Assembly (NCBI GenBank): GCA_910574455.1
Contig: CAJSYZ010000001.1
Location: 3,703,424-3,767,423, forward strand
Reading direction: 5' to 3'
Source: Trichaptum fuscoviolaceum
Taxonomy: Eukaryota > Basidiomycota > Agaricomycetes > Hymenochaetales > Trichaptaceae
DNA: 64,000 nt
In this document: piece by piece, positions 40,251 through 52,055 of the stretch
Numbering within the stretch: the stretch's first letter is position 1
How the letters are laid out: each line of letters begins with the position of its first letter
Position numbers and translations under genes: made by a program
The notes under the pieces: generated by a model
What the model saw: only the letters and a program-made list of their open reading frames with translations
Told to the model about the DNA's origin: nothing
Database searches by the model: none

Positions 40251-43200
40251 ATGCCGGTAACTCGGCGAAGGCCCAAACCCGTTCATCTTACAGATATCTT
40301 CCCCCCGACTATTCGATGCACCTTCTCCTTCTGCAGCAGGAGGTTCAAGAATCAATCCGCAAGGACAAGACATGAATATTCAGCTCACCCGTCATCATTT
40401 GCAACAAGACCTGCTGCTTGTGGTTACGACTTGGATTCCTCACCCAAGCGACCCGCACGACCTTCGACACCTCAAGCTCTTCCCGGCTCTCCTGAACTTC
40501 CAACAGACTTGGAGGGCCATCATGAAGATGAAAGTGGCTGCAACTCTTCAAGTTACGACTACGACATTTCTATACTCACACAGGATATCTCGATGCTTAG
40601 CATAGGCCGAGACGAGCTGCTTCAAGATTTAGACGGTCCTGATTGCCTGTCCCATGCTGACACTGGAGATGACGAACTTGAAGACCAAGACCTATCTTCT
40701 GCTGATCTGGACTCCGACATTGGAGATTATGAAGAGAACAATGATAACTTAAAGGTGTATCACAGATATTTAAATGGTGCGCGCTAAGTATGATGTCCCC
40801 AGTTTACTTTAGCATTCTGACACCAAATATCGTGCAGCCACTCCATGCGATGAAGAAGGGAACTTCTTAGAAAAGGAAGAACCGCCCGTTTCACGGAACG
40901 AACCTGCGTCAAATGACTGGTTTCCCTATTCGTGCCGAGCAGATTTCGAGCTCGCAGTTTTCTCTATCGCGAAGAGCAAATGTCTGCTGGCAACATAACA
41001 AAGCTTCTCGGAATTATGAAGGCTTATCAACTAATTCAGTCCACGGAGAACGCAAAATCTATTAGATATCCCGAATTGGACGCGACAGATCCCAATGATG
41101 ACTCAAGTCTGGATACAGCTGGTGCACTGCTCGATGGAGATGCACAAAATTTGTACAAGATCATTGACACTACAAAAGTCGGTGATGTATCTTGGAAATC
41201 CTTCAGTAACTTCTACACTAACGACAATGGCCAAAAAGCGACAAACGAGAACATCGAGTCATGGAAGAGGAAAGAATATGATGTATGGTATCGGGATCCT
41301 TTGGAAGTAATCCGAAATTTGGTGGATAACCCGGCTTTAGAAGGCGAATTTGACTTTGTCCCGTTTCGTGAATTTCAGACAAAGGAGGACACCAATAATA
41401 TCAATGACAAAGAACGAGTTTTCAGAAATTACATGTCCGGGAATTTTGCTTGGGAACAGGCTGTAAGTCATGACTCATTAACTCGCACAGATACTTATTA
41501 TCCTTGACTTAGAACAAGATCTACGCAGAAGATAAAGCAGTCCATGGATCTATGTTCGTCCCGGTCATTTTAGGGAGCGATAAGACAACGGTTTCTGTTG
41601 GAACTGGCAATAATGAATACTATCCTTTGTATCTCTCGATTGGGAATGTATCAAACAAGGCCCGGCGGTCCCAGAAACTGAATACAGTCCAGCTCATAGC
41701 ATTTCTGGCAATACCAAAGAGTATGTGTTAATAGTGATCTATTCAATTGACTTCTGATGCTTTGCAGCTGAGCGGCAATACGAAAAGTCAGATGACTTCC
41801 GGCACTTTCGACATCAGATCTTTCATTCGTCTATATCAAGGATCTTAATCTCGCTGAAATCCGCAATGATCATGAACACTCAGAAAACCATTCTCCGGTG
41901 CCCTGATGGTCACTTGCGTAGGTCGGTTTTCGGACTCGGCTCATATATAGCCGATTATCCGGAACAGGTCAGCCTTTGCGCCATATGTACTGGATGGTGC
42001 TGCAAGTAAGTACTACCGCCCTCAGGCTTTCCTGAAATCAAGCTCTGTGGTGATGACTTACTTTCGACATTATAGATGCACAGCGCCTCACAAGGACCTC
42101 GATAATCCGGAATTTGTATCAATTCCTCGAACAAAAGAGCTGCACGAACGATTGATAGAACAGGTAGACGCCAACAACATGAATAAAGCAACAATTCGGA
42201 AAGAGTACGGATTCCACCAGGACATTGTGGTACGTGCTTCAAATTATTCATTGGATGCGTATATTGCAACTGATACGTTGCTCCGTAGCCTTTCACCAAT
42301 GACATTCCACGCGCAAATATATGCGATCTCATATCTCCGGACCTGCTGCACCAAATCATCAAAGGCGTGTTCAAGGATCATCTTGTCGAGTGGATATGTC
42401 AGAGCTTGACCACGTCAGAGCTGGATATTGTGGATAAAAGGTGATTTTTTTCGCAAGTTGTTTAATGTAAATACCATTGCTAACATCCGCGTAGAATCAG
42501 AGTTGCTGCTCCTTTTCCTGGACTTCGCAGATTCCCCGAAGGCCGAGGCTTCAAGCAATGGACAGGCAATGATTCTAAGGCACTTATGAAAGTATGTGAC
42601 CTTTTTATCTTGTTCGAGGCAGTGGTTTGCTGATATTTGATGCAATTTGCTTAGGTGTATCTTCCGGCTATCGTGGGCATTGCACACGATGATATGATTC
42701 GCACATTAAGTGCATTTCTAGACTTCTGTTACCTTGTGCGTCGGTACACGATTACAGCCTCAACTCTTGATCAAATCAAAGCCTCTTTGGATCACTTTCA
42801 CCGTTATCGGCAAATATTCATAGCTAAGGGCATCTGGGATAACTTTTCACTACCACGACAGCATGCTATGGTCCATTATCCAACATTGATCCCTCTGTTT
42901 GCTGCACCGAGCGGGCTGTGTTCATCGATTACAGAGAATAAACATATTTATGCGGTCAAAGAAACGTGGCGACGCTCGAACAGAAATGATCCCTTGGGCC
43001 AGATGATCACAGCAAACCAACGACTCAGCAAACTTATTGCATCGAGGTCAGACTTCAAACGGCGTGGAATGCTAGACGATACGCTATCCGAGGCTACGTG
43101 GAAAGTTTTGCGAGATGTTCTGCGGAAGAATATGTCAGAGCCGGAGGAGGATGATGCTGAGAGGATCCCGAATCAGAGGGAGCAGTTGCAGTGTATTGGT

Positions 43201-44330
43201 GTGGGCAGGAGCAGCCAATGATACAGATGATTTCTTCGATGGCACTGTGGGTAATCAAGGGCACAACGAAATTGCTGACCTGGATGATTTCAGCACTTCA
43301 TCAGTGGAAGGACTGCAAAGTAGTGTTGTTCTTCATGATGTGGAAAATACAGAACATCGGTTTTGCTTAGGTGGTAGAAGTGATCCTTCGAGCTTGATGT
43401 TAATGGCTTCGAAACAACGTCAGTAACACGAGCTTCAAATTGTGGCGCTGGATATCTGACTTATTCGTTGCTATCCTTACAGAGTCCAGTAAGCTGTACC
43501 CCAAACAGCTCAACGCTCTTGCGGCGATAAAAGGCCATCCGGAACTCCGACAGCTCCGACGACTCATCAAAATATACTTATTCTGCAAGTACGAAAGGTG
43601 CAACTTGAACGAATTAGGATACTATGACCTCGGAAGCGCTTCTGAAAGCCTGATAGCCGAACAACAGTTTGCACTGGACATGGGCAATGACATTGCCATC
43701 TTCCATTCAGCTACCGCGTATTTCGCCTACCGCGGCGAATCAATTCCTATAGAGCAAGCAATGAGGGAGGTGATCAGGTCCAATCCCTCTTGGCGCGGAA
43801 AACCACGACGTGATGTCGTTCTTGTCCAAGTTAGTTCTCGCAAAAAGGGGTTTGCAGGGATGCGAATTGCTCGGGTTATGCTTCTTTTCTCCTTCACCGC
43901 CAATGGAGAACGTCAGGAATGCGCCCTTGTCCAGTTTTTCAAGAACGTTGGAGACTCACCTGACAGAAAAACAAGAATGTGGATAGTCGAGCCAGAGTAT
44001 GAGTCAGAGACCTCTACCGCGTGCCAGCGTAGTACTATTGGAAGTTGCCGTCAACCGCTGACTCGGACTCGCCGGAGTGACCTGAATGACACCTCCGACT
44101 CGGAGTCAGGCTACCCCCGTCACGGTGACTCAAAAACTCCAAAGTTATCCGTGATAGCTCTAGGGAGTATCTTCCGTTTAGCTCACCTCCTTGGGGTTCC
44201 AGAGGGTGATGAATGTCCTCCGAAGTCATTGACACCTGAGGAGTCCCTGGACTTTTACAATAGATTCTATGTTAACCGATTTGCTGACATGCACATGCAT
44301 GAAACATTGTACGAAAGTAGGCAACAATAA
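40251..44330 (+). pseudogene. Plavaka-family DNA transposase, damaged
   Basis: Multi-exon gene. Exons visible: 40251-40776, 40838-41462, 41513-41720, 41768-42005, 42076-42229, 42289-42440, 42495-42591, 42655-about 43200, about 43200-43418 and 43483-44330. It starts MPVTRRRPKPVHL followed by a C2H2 finger (C-X4-C-X12-H-X4-H, CTFSFCSRRF..RHEYSAH). Family hallmarks: SCRADFELA near the start; MFVPVILGSDKTTVS and YYPLYLSIGN; HLRRSVFGLGSYIADYPEQV; CAICTGWCCKC; PDLLHQIIKGVFKDHLVEW; and near the end GNDIAIFHSATAYFA, SWRGKPRRDVVLVQ and MWIVEPEYESET. These fit the cut-and-paste Plavaka transposases of Basidiomycota. The TTTT run at 40958-40961 appears one base short, shifting frame inside a conserved block, and the frame also changes near 43200 without a good intron. 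So it is probably inactive, though most of the protein is preserved. The product would cut and move a surrounding transposon. Confidence 0.8.
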
Positions 44331-45100
44331 AGATAAACCCTCATTTAGCTCACAAAGTACCTTGAAACTTATGAAGTAAGGATATAACATTTAAATGTTC
44401 AGTGACGGATTATGGTACTAGCTATACTAGAATTGTAGTGTTACTAGTCGGTGCATCTTAGACTTCAAGTTCAAGTTGGATCATGTCGGATGCCACTGTC
44501 AGTGGCAGTGGTCAAAATTTCCCACTGCTGCAGTGCACTGGCAGCCTCAGGCTGAGTACTACTACTACTGGTACTAGTACTACTAGTATGAACATAGAAA
44601 ACTTCAAGTAAAAAGTGTACAATAACATGGAACTTGCCAACAACTGGAAATGAACCAATAACCTGCCTCAGGCTGCTACTACTACTAGTACTACTTCAAG
44701 TTCTAATTTAACCATCTTGAAGTTGAAGTTCAAGTTGAACACAGACTACTAGTAGTACTAGTCACGGTAGTACTATCAACTTGAAGCATATGCTATGAAT
44801 AAATAAATAATTTTTTTGCAGTATATAGTAGTAATCAAGAAAACGATGTCACATAGTTGCTACTAGTACTAACTACCAATAGTGCAGCATAGTGCGAGAG
44901 GAGCTTTAAGTTAAACTTGAAAAGGGAGTAAGCACTGGCATAGAATGAGTAGTACTAGTACAATCCGAGTCCTTGACTTTTGTCATAAACATAGTAAAAC
45001 GAAATAAAAATTTAACACGGCCACAACTTAAACTTGAATCGCGCGCTGGTGAACCCTAGAACACTTCGTGTCGGGGAATGGTCCAATATGCAACCGCCAG
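44331..45100. repeat. Palindromic-word cluster
   Basis: Intergenic between convergent genes. Dense in TACTAGTAC, TACTACTACTGGTACTAG-like runs, GCCACTGTCAGTGGCAGTGG, CAGCCTCAGGCTGAG, and CTTGAAGTTGAAGTTCAAG. GTCACGGT at 44761. No coding potential. Confidence 0.75.
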
Positions 45101-46926
45101 TTACATCGCCGAGCTCATATTGACATCCGAGTGGTGTCCGTGATGGGATCCAATTTGTCGAGAAGAGCAAATAGGATTCCATAAATCTGTTAAATAAAAT
45201 GGACCATAATTACGAAGTAAATCGTCGACTGTCTTCAGGAGTAAAGAGTCAAAAATTTGCTCTGCCGGAATAAGGGCATGATCGATGTGTTCCATATCTT
45301 CGTGGAGAAATTCGGCGGCCCTGTCGAGTCTTTCCTTGTCTATATCTTTGCGATCAGCATCGTCAAATTGCCTAATGGCTCGAGTCACTTCGATAATGCC
45401 CAGCCTAGCAAAGTCCATCTCCCTGGAGAAGCGCTGCATTGCACCATCATTCATGAGCAACAGATCCAGAAGCGAATCATCACAGAGGATGATTAAACAT
45501 TTCCTGATCCAGTTGAACCTGCACAGAACAACCGAATAATTTCCGTATTCGCGCTGGATTTGTCGATTATTCTCCAATGAGGACGTTCCACCATCAGCCG
45601 AGTCGACGCCAAGAATATCCATTGACTTCTGAATGAGTCGATGAAAGTCAGCTAGAGCAGCTTCTCCACCGGCACGTTCAAGTTCACGTTTCCATCGACG
45701 CCGAGCCTCTCGTGCTGTTCCGGATTGAAAGACAGTCGGAGTCGCCTGAGTCGCAGAACAATTGACTTCTGCTTCTGAGAGTTGACCAACGGGCGACTTT
45801 GGCAATTGTTCCGCACGGCATTTGTCTAGGAAGACGATCCAATCCTTGCACTCGTTATATGACCAAATAAGTAGGGGGAGAAAGAACTTGAGCGCAAGCC
45901 TTGGGTTTCGGGGCCTGCTTGTAGAGCCTTTAAGATTCACGCCCACGACTGGCGTAAAGTGCTTCAATTGAGCAGAGAGTTCACGACAAACATTTTCCTC
46001 GAGCTTTGTGCCTTTGATGTCGATCCTTATGGCAGAAAAGACAGATTTTGTCTGTATCAATCGATTGCCGGCCTCCTCATCCTCAAATTTACGTTGCCAA
46101 CGCACGATTGCATGGTGTGAATGATATCGGGCGACTAAGCAAGACAAGAAATTATCCCAGATGACGTCCCCAGTGAAAACATTGATGAGTTTCCCTGACG
46201 GGAAAAAGCCGGGAAGAACAGATATGAACGCCGTGGCGACAGCAAGTCTTGATTCCTCCACACGCTTGCGGATAAGCAGCTCAAGTGGCTCCTCGGGCTA
46301 TAGCGCATTACCATAAGAACAAGCGGTTAGAGACGTGCATTCAAGCTTTTGATTTAATTTGCAGCTTACCATATAACGCATCAGGATAGCTAGTTCTTCA
46401 CCTAGCTTGAAGATCATGTCCGTGTACTGGTATGTACTGATCCGAAACTGGTCTAGCATCACAGCCGTCTTCCTCTGCAGAGCCTGTGCTTCCCTAACCC
46501 GGTTACTGATATACTGATTTGACGTATCAAAGTACCTCCCCAGCCGATCAGCCAGAACAAGTGTTTCCTTGAAATCGTTCGACAAAAACCCGAAGCGATT
46601 TGCATGCTCTAGCTTGGACTCTAAGCTTTTGGTGATTGACTGGACCACCATGCTATCGATATATGCTCCCGAGCGATAACCAAAGGGTAGGTCCTCTGAC
46701 AAGTCATTGAAGATAAGCCAAACCACACACTGAAATATAGATAATATGTGGTCCTACCGAACTTAACCTCTACAGGATTTGTATACACTTCGTATTCGCT
46801 CTCGTCTTCGATGATCGCGGACTTTGAGCTGTGAGTGTTGAGACCAAAGCTGGATTCTGAACCGTCCTCGTCCTCGTCTGTGTCCAAGCAAGAGCTTGGA
46901 GTATCCCCGAGATCAGAACTTGACAT
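45101..46926 (-). CDS. Unrecognised 571-aa protein of the transposon island
   Basis: Model complement(join(45101..46297,46370..46729,46768..46926)), 571 aa. The first intron is only 38 nt (GTTAAG..CAG), so the N-terminal join is tentative; the second (72 nt, GTAAGC..ATAG) is sound. The N-terminus is acidic and Ser-rich (MSSSDLGDTPSSCLDTDEDE). The rest is mostly helical, with SITKSLESKLEHANRFGFL, TAVMLDQFRISTYQYTDM and FFPSGKLINVFTGDVIWDN. Late segments include TAREARRRWKRELERAGGEA and FNWIRKCLIILCDD. No signal peptide, transmembrane segment or known motif. It converges on the transposase across a word-rich spacer. Intact reading frame suggests selection or recency. Confidence 0.6.
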
Positions 46927-48860
46927 TTTGGAGATTTGATAGTGACTGAACGAAGAGCCTGAGCTACTTCAAGTTGGCAGTGCAGTGAGTACTACTACTA
47001 GGAATACTAGTAGTAGTAGTAGTATGCCTGAGAGGAAAGTAATGGCAAGGGTTATTCAAACGGTGAGTGAAGTTGGAATGAAGGTCAAGTGTCGCCACCG
47101 TGGCATGCCACCGGCAGCCTGAGTAGTACTAGTAGTAGTAGGCTATTACTAGTACTAGTAGTAGCCTGAGTGAGCCACTGGCAGTGAGTGCCAGTGAGCC
47201 TGAGGGGCAACTTCAAGTTATTACTAATACTACAGTAGTAGAAAACGGGCCGAGCTTCGCCGGCAAGTCCCTTACTCCGAGTCCGAGTCCCCCATTTGTC
47301 AACTTGAAGACGTTCGCACGGGAGGCAGATTTCCCTGAGCGTTATCACGCAATTCCGGAACGCAGTGCCCTTCCTCCCAGAACTAGTAGCCTCACTGCCA
47401 CTGGCACTGCAGTGGCAGCCTCAGGCTCAGGCTGAGCCTGAGTCACGGTATCACTGCCAGTGGCGCCACTGGATGAAGGATTTAGGACACCCGAAATTGA
47501 AACCCATAAGACCCCGCTTGGCACTCAGGCTGGCAAGCATTTAGGGAGGTTGAAGCCACCCGTCCACCGCCGGCCTTGAGCAGAAGTTCTGCCGGTCCAT
47601 GGAGACCCGCGGTATAACTTACCTTTGAACTTGAAGGTAAGGTATCAGGGTGTACTTATGATATCTTACCTGATACTACTACTAGTACGGTAAGCAAGGC
47701 AGGCATTTAGGACGACTGTCCTAGACACGGACCATCTGGCAGACCCTTCCCCTCTGCTAGATCCTGGAAATTTAGGGCCCGGGCAAGACGGAGAGTTTGG
47801 CTCCGAGCCGTGCCGTTTAGTACTAGTACTACATACTACTTGTAGGACGAAAAAGCCGTTCTAAATCCTTAGTACGGGAAGCATAGCCTGAGTATGGTGG
47901 CTTCCGACTCAGCCTGAGCCGCAGGCTGCGTCACTACTCTAGTGGATGCCTTCCCGTAAGAATTTAGGACGGCGGAGGCTGTCCTAAATCTTTGAAACTC
48001 CGTCAGGTACAGGTTTAGGACAGCCATCCTAAACCGTAAGCAACATCTAGGACGGGTCCTAAATTCCTTTCCGGTTGCCACGGTGAGGTCTGCCGGATTA
48101 TTTTCATAGATAAAATTGCTTAAAATGGAAGCGGGTGCGTCACATAATCTTCACTTCTACTAAATATGGTATGTGAGAACGCTGCTGTAATGTTTAGAGC
48201 CCTTCCTTGATCTCAGTAATTTAGGACGACCGACGTCGACCGGAAAGTTGGCTCCGTTCCCGGATAATATTCGGAAGAGGATTTAGGATAAGAATCGTCG
48301 TCCTAAATCCTTACGGGAAGGCATCCAGTACCATCATAATGATGATCACGGTGCCTCCGCATCATCATGCCGTGAAACACAAACAAGTATAGTACTACTA
48401 TAGTACTATCCGGCGAGGACTCGGACTCCGAAGCGAACTGCGGCGGCCGAGCTGTCAAGTTGCTGAGATCATCAACTTCAAATTCGACTAGTAAGTACTA
48501 GTAGTAGTAGTAGTAGTACTAGTAGTTACGGTAGTAGTACTACTCGCAGCGGGTGCACTCATGCTGTGGCACTGCCAGTGCCAGTGAGGCTGGGAAGTCC
48601 TACTACTAGTAGTAGTAGTATCACTGGCATAGTAGTACTAGCCTGAGTACTTAAATTTAAATATAGTACTACTCTTCACGGCACTCCGTCAGCCTGAGTC
48701 ACGGTGTGGCCTGCTGGCAGCGGTAGTATCCGACTTCCATCAACTTCTTCAAGTTCACGTTCCGACGGTGAATAGCTTTTAGTTGCCACTGGCAGCGGAC
48801 CCCATCATGATGCCCCCCACATCATCTTGAAGCCAGCAACTCAACGACTATCCCTTCAGA
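46927..48860. repeat. Palindromic-word and TTTAGGAC-rich spacer
   Basis: 1.9 kb between divergent genes. Two parts. Around 46970-47480 and 48380-48800: TACTAGTAC runs, CACTGGCAGTG palindromes and CAGCCTGAGGCTGAG. At 47478-48315: about ten copies of ATTTAGGAC or its complement GTCCTAAAT, several as facing pairs (47960-47995, 48015-48040, 48275-48300). Short open frames here are products of the repeats. I see no gene. Confidence 0.8.
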
Positions 48861-50973
48861 ATGTCTCTTGTTGTCCCTCACGCTAACATGCCAGTGCTAC
48901 CTGTTAACACTGGCATCCCGGGCCAGCAAGCCACTGGCACTCAGCCTCAGCCTCCCAAGCCAATCAAAATCACAATGCTGCTGGATCCAGAGAAAGCCAG
49001 ACTAGCTGGTATGTAGTACATGTCTCAAAAACTAGTATTAGTAGTAATTTCAATTCTTTCACAAAAAGTCCAAACAGGACTAGTTCTTGTTGGCGAAGAT
49101 GGAGCCTATTCGTGGCTTATAAAGACGTGGTCAGACATGGTGAAAGCAATTGAAATTTTCAATCAGATGGCACAGCGAGATGACAGTGGCAAATCAGCAA
49201 TCAAGTAAGTGTCATTCATGTTGCCAGCCTTCAAAGTATGTGACCAGGACATTCTCTTGACAGCCTGCCAGTGAATGGGCCCGGCGTCTCCATGTCCGAC
49301 TCGGAGTCTCTTGCAAGTGCAGGGCCCGGGTTGAGGTCACAATCGGAGTTTGAGGTCGGACTAGGAGTTGGCAGTGGCAATTTGACGTCTGCCACTGAGG
49401 CGGAACCAGACACATCCAATTTGGAATTGTGAGTAGTGTTGCCAGCCTGAGCTTAATTGCATCTTGATGACATTCCATTCTACTGTCAGCGAGGCCGCCA
49501 GTGCCGGTGCCACTGGCAGTGGGGTGGCAAAACCTGGGTCGGACGTGGACTCCAAGCCGTCAAACAGTGTCGAAGACTTGAAAACGAACCTGTGAGTGAC
49601 ATTGCCAGTCTGTGTAGATTGCTTCTTATCTCTTTCCTATACCCAACTAGCGACTTGTCAGTCACCATGCTCAATGGGATAGGGGGCGACTTGGACAAAG
49701 CGGGCAAGGAATGGACGGACCATTGGAGGAAAGCTGGTCGAGACTGCCAAAGTTCTCAACCAGGTGATAACAAAACTCAAGCATGGAGCGGCAGCTCGGG
49801 CGGCGAATCCTGATGAAAAAAAGAAAGTGGATGAACGGCTGGATCGGGCGATGCGGAATGTTGGATCTCAAGATCTTGAGAAAAAAAAGGGAAGATCTGA
49901 AAGCCACGAAAAAAAAGGCGGCCAAATCGGAGAACACGGATTACTCGGAGACAATAAAGACCTTGGAGGAGAAAGTCGATTCTCTCTCCAACGAGATACA
50001 ACATATAAAGGACCAGGCAACCCTGAATTACCCGATGCTTGCCAGGGCTGCAGCTGAGGAGGGCATCCATGCGCTACACTCCGTCATGGCAGCTAATGTT
50101 AGCAAAAGGCTTGACAGTCAATTTGATATGATTCAAAGCACCACCGACAAGGTGCATCAAATGAACGAAAAGCTGGCTCGTTTGGAGACATTGGATGCTG
50201 AACGGAAGGCGGACCAGACATTGGATGCTGAACGGAAGGCGGACCAGACATTGGATGCTGAACGGAAGGCGGACCGCTCCAAAGACGACCTTTTGACGCG
50301 GACTATAGCATCGTTCGCTGTCATGATACGCGAGCTTCAAATCATTGCCGTAGCAGCTGAATCGGTAAGTCATCTTGAAAGCTATTGCAAAACAAATTAA
50401 ACTCATGAGTTCTCACATAGAGCGAAGCGGCAGCTTGTAGTATTAAACTACGACACGTCTTCGAGGACGCCAGGAACATTCTTTATATGGCTTTTGCCAT
50501 TGTTTTCCCAAACAAATTCAAGATCGAATCGGTTGCCCCTTTTGACATTACTGGTGATGGCGGTGTCAAGACAGCGGGGCTCATCAGAGGTGTAAACGAG
50601 CTTTACGCTGAGTTCACTGCCCAACCAACCATGCGCCGGGACGGAAAGGTTCCCATTGCAAGGCATCTGTTTGATGACCTGCTCACCGCTTTACCTCAAA
50701 GCCTCATATCCTCAGAGGAAGCACGCTACGAAGAGTGGTTAGCAGGGATTGAAGACAAGTTAGCAGACTTCCGCGAGGAGGATACGACATACAAGGACGC
50801 GGTTAAGGCGAAAAAGAAAGCAGAGGAGACGACAAAGGACCCAAAGTGTAGTGAGGAAAAGAGGGGCCGGGCCGTGAAGACGCTGAGGGAAACCGAAAAG
50901 AAGCTGCAGAGCTTGGTAGAGGGCGCGAGAGCAGAGCTTAAATCCAAATACCCCTTCACAAACTCCTGGCAGC
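48861..50973 (+). pseudogene. Coiled-coil gene truncated by insertion of E2
   Basis: Exons 48861-49008, 49078-49204, 49264-49428, 49490-49591, 49651-50364 and 50421-50973. Protein starts MSLVVPHANMPVLPV, continues with a helical LVLVGEDGAYSWLIKTWSDM segment and Ser/Gly-rich exons. A long charged coiled coil follows with three copies of the 10-residue TLDAERKADQ (30-nt units at about 50190-50279), then AFAIVFPNKFKIESVAPFDI and another Lys/Glu-rich helix. Within exon 5 the frame shifts twice, near 49730 and at an A8 run near 49880. At 50974 the E2 5' LTR begins and removes the 3' end from the window. Unrecognised family; exon style resembles the neighbouring 16-exon gene. Probably dead even before the LTR insertion, unless the shifts are sequence errors. 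Confidence 0.6.
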
Positions 50974-51440
50974 TGTTACGTTTTCTTACTATGTCAGCGG
51001 CCCCCATTACTCCGAACCCTTTACCCTATTTGTTTCTATTCTTGTCTTGCTCAGTCATCCTCCGATGTAACCCTCAACCCTCAGCCAATCCCGATGGTAC
51101 ACATGTACCCTTTGCCCTAACCCTCTGCCCACCGCTCTCACACTATTATTAGTAGCCTATCGTCTACTTTCTTATTGTTCTCTTCTTACTCATCTTCCGA
51201 TGGACCCTTGCTCCGCAGCTGTAGTATATAAACCCCTGTACTTAGCATGATCGAACTTTAAGTTCGATCTCCTTTGTCAAACCCCCCGTCTCTAGTCTCT
51301 GCTATACATCTGTTTCTCTCTACTCCACATCATAGGCCTTTGTCCATATAACATATAGTGTTGAGCCCTAGCTCCGCTATCACTGAGCAACTTAACGTTG
51401 CGTTCCCCAACTATACGAGACCGTAAGTTGAGACGTAACA
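50974..51440 (+). repeat. E2 5' LTR
   Basis: 467 bp, termini TGTTACG..CGTAACA as in E1. TATATAAA at 51225-51232. Directly downstream a perfect hairpin GATCGAACTT-T-AAGTTCGATC (51249-51269) covers the likely RNA start and the self-primer sequence. Confidence 0.93.
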
Positions 51441-51443
51441 ATT

Positions 51444-51455
51444 AGATCGAACTTA
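51444..51455 (+). promoter_or_regulatory. E2 self-primer binding site
   Basis: AGATCGAACTTA is the exact reverse complement of TAAGTTCGATCT at 51259-51270 in the LTR, 34 nt after the TATA box. Independent support for self-priming, since the sequence differs from E1 but the pairing is kept. Confidence 0.8.
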
Positions 51456-52055
51456 TCTACCGTCGAAGACATCCGTCTTTACGACTAAGGTGTTGAGCCA
51501 TAGCTCCACTTACTACTAACCAGTTGTAAACCCATCTAGTCCAGAAGAACATCCGCTCGAGGTAATCCCTTCAGTGTAGCAAGGTGCTCATCGATTGCAA
51601 GAGGGAGGCCAAGGAAAACTTCGAGAGTCGCGATCCGAAGATTAAGAAAACCGCTCCAGCTCATTGGTTGATTAAACCCCGGAGACAGTAGCGTTACAAA
51701 GGAACCAACTTCTGTCATACCAAACGGGACCGTAGCTGTGCACACAGGAAGAGGACTCAGTACCTGCAAAGAAGGCATAAAGCTGCTAGCCTAGTCTTTG
51801 GGACGCCTATTGGACAACGAGCATAACTCGCAGACGTGCCGCTTGGTAATAGCGAAGGGAGACCGATCCAGAAATCGAAGAACAGTTCACCTGTTAACAT
51901 CGAACAAAGCATCACAAACACTACCCCACCGTCGATCATCTCATAACGTTATCACTTGACGACCCTCAAGACTAAACAAAGGTCAAAACAGAAAACCACT
52001 TCACTTTACGTCATAACATCTATCCATCACGGCACCCTCTATCCCACAAAACGCT

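Noticed and set aside
40958..40961. An intron to explain the frame change in the transposase
   Set aside because: No usable donor/acceptor pair; the conserved block continues on both sides with only one base missing, so a deletion is simpler.
47184..47435. 83-codon plus-strand frame in the word-rich spacer
   Set aside because: Composed largely of the spacer words (CACTGGCA, CCTGAG) and has no family resemblance.
50190..50279. Short regularly spaced direct repeats that could suggest a CRISPR-like array
   Set aside because: No spacers; they are contiguous 30-nt coding repeats in a eukaryotic coiled-coil gene.
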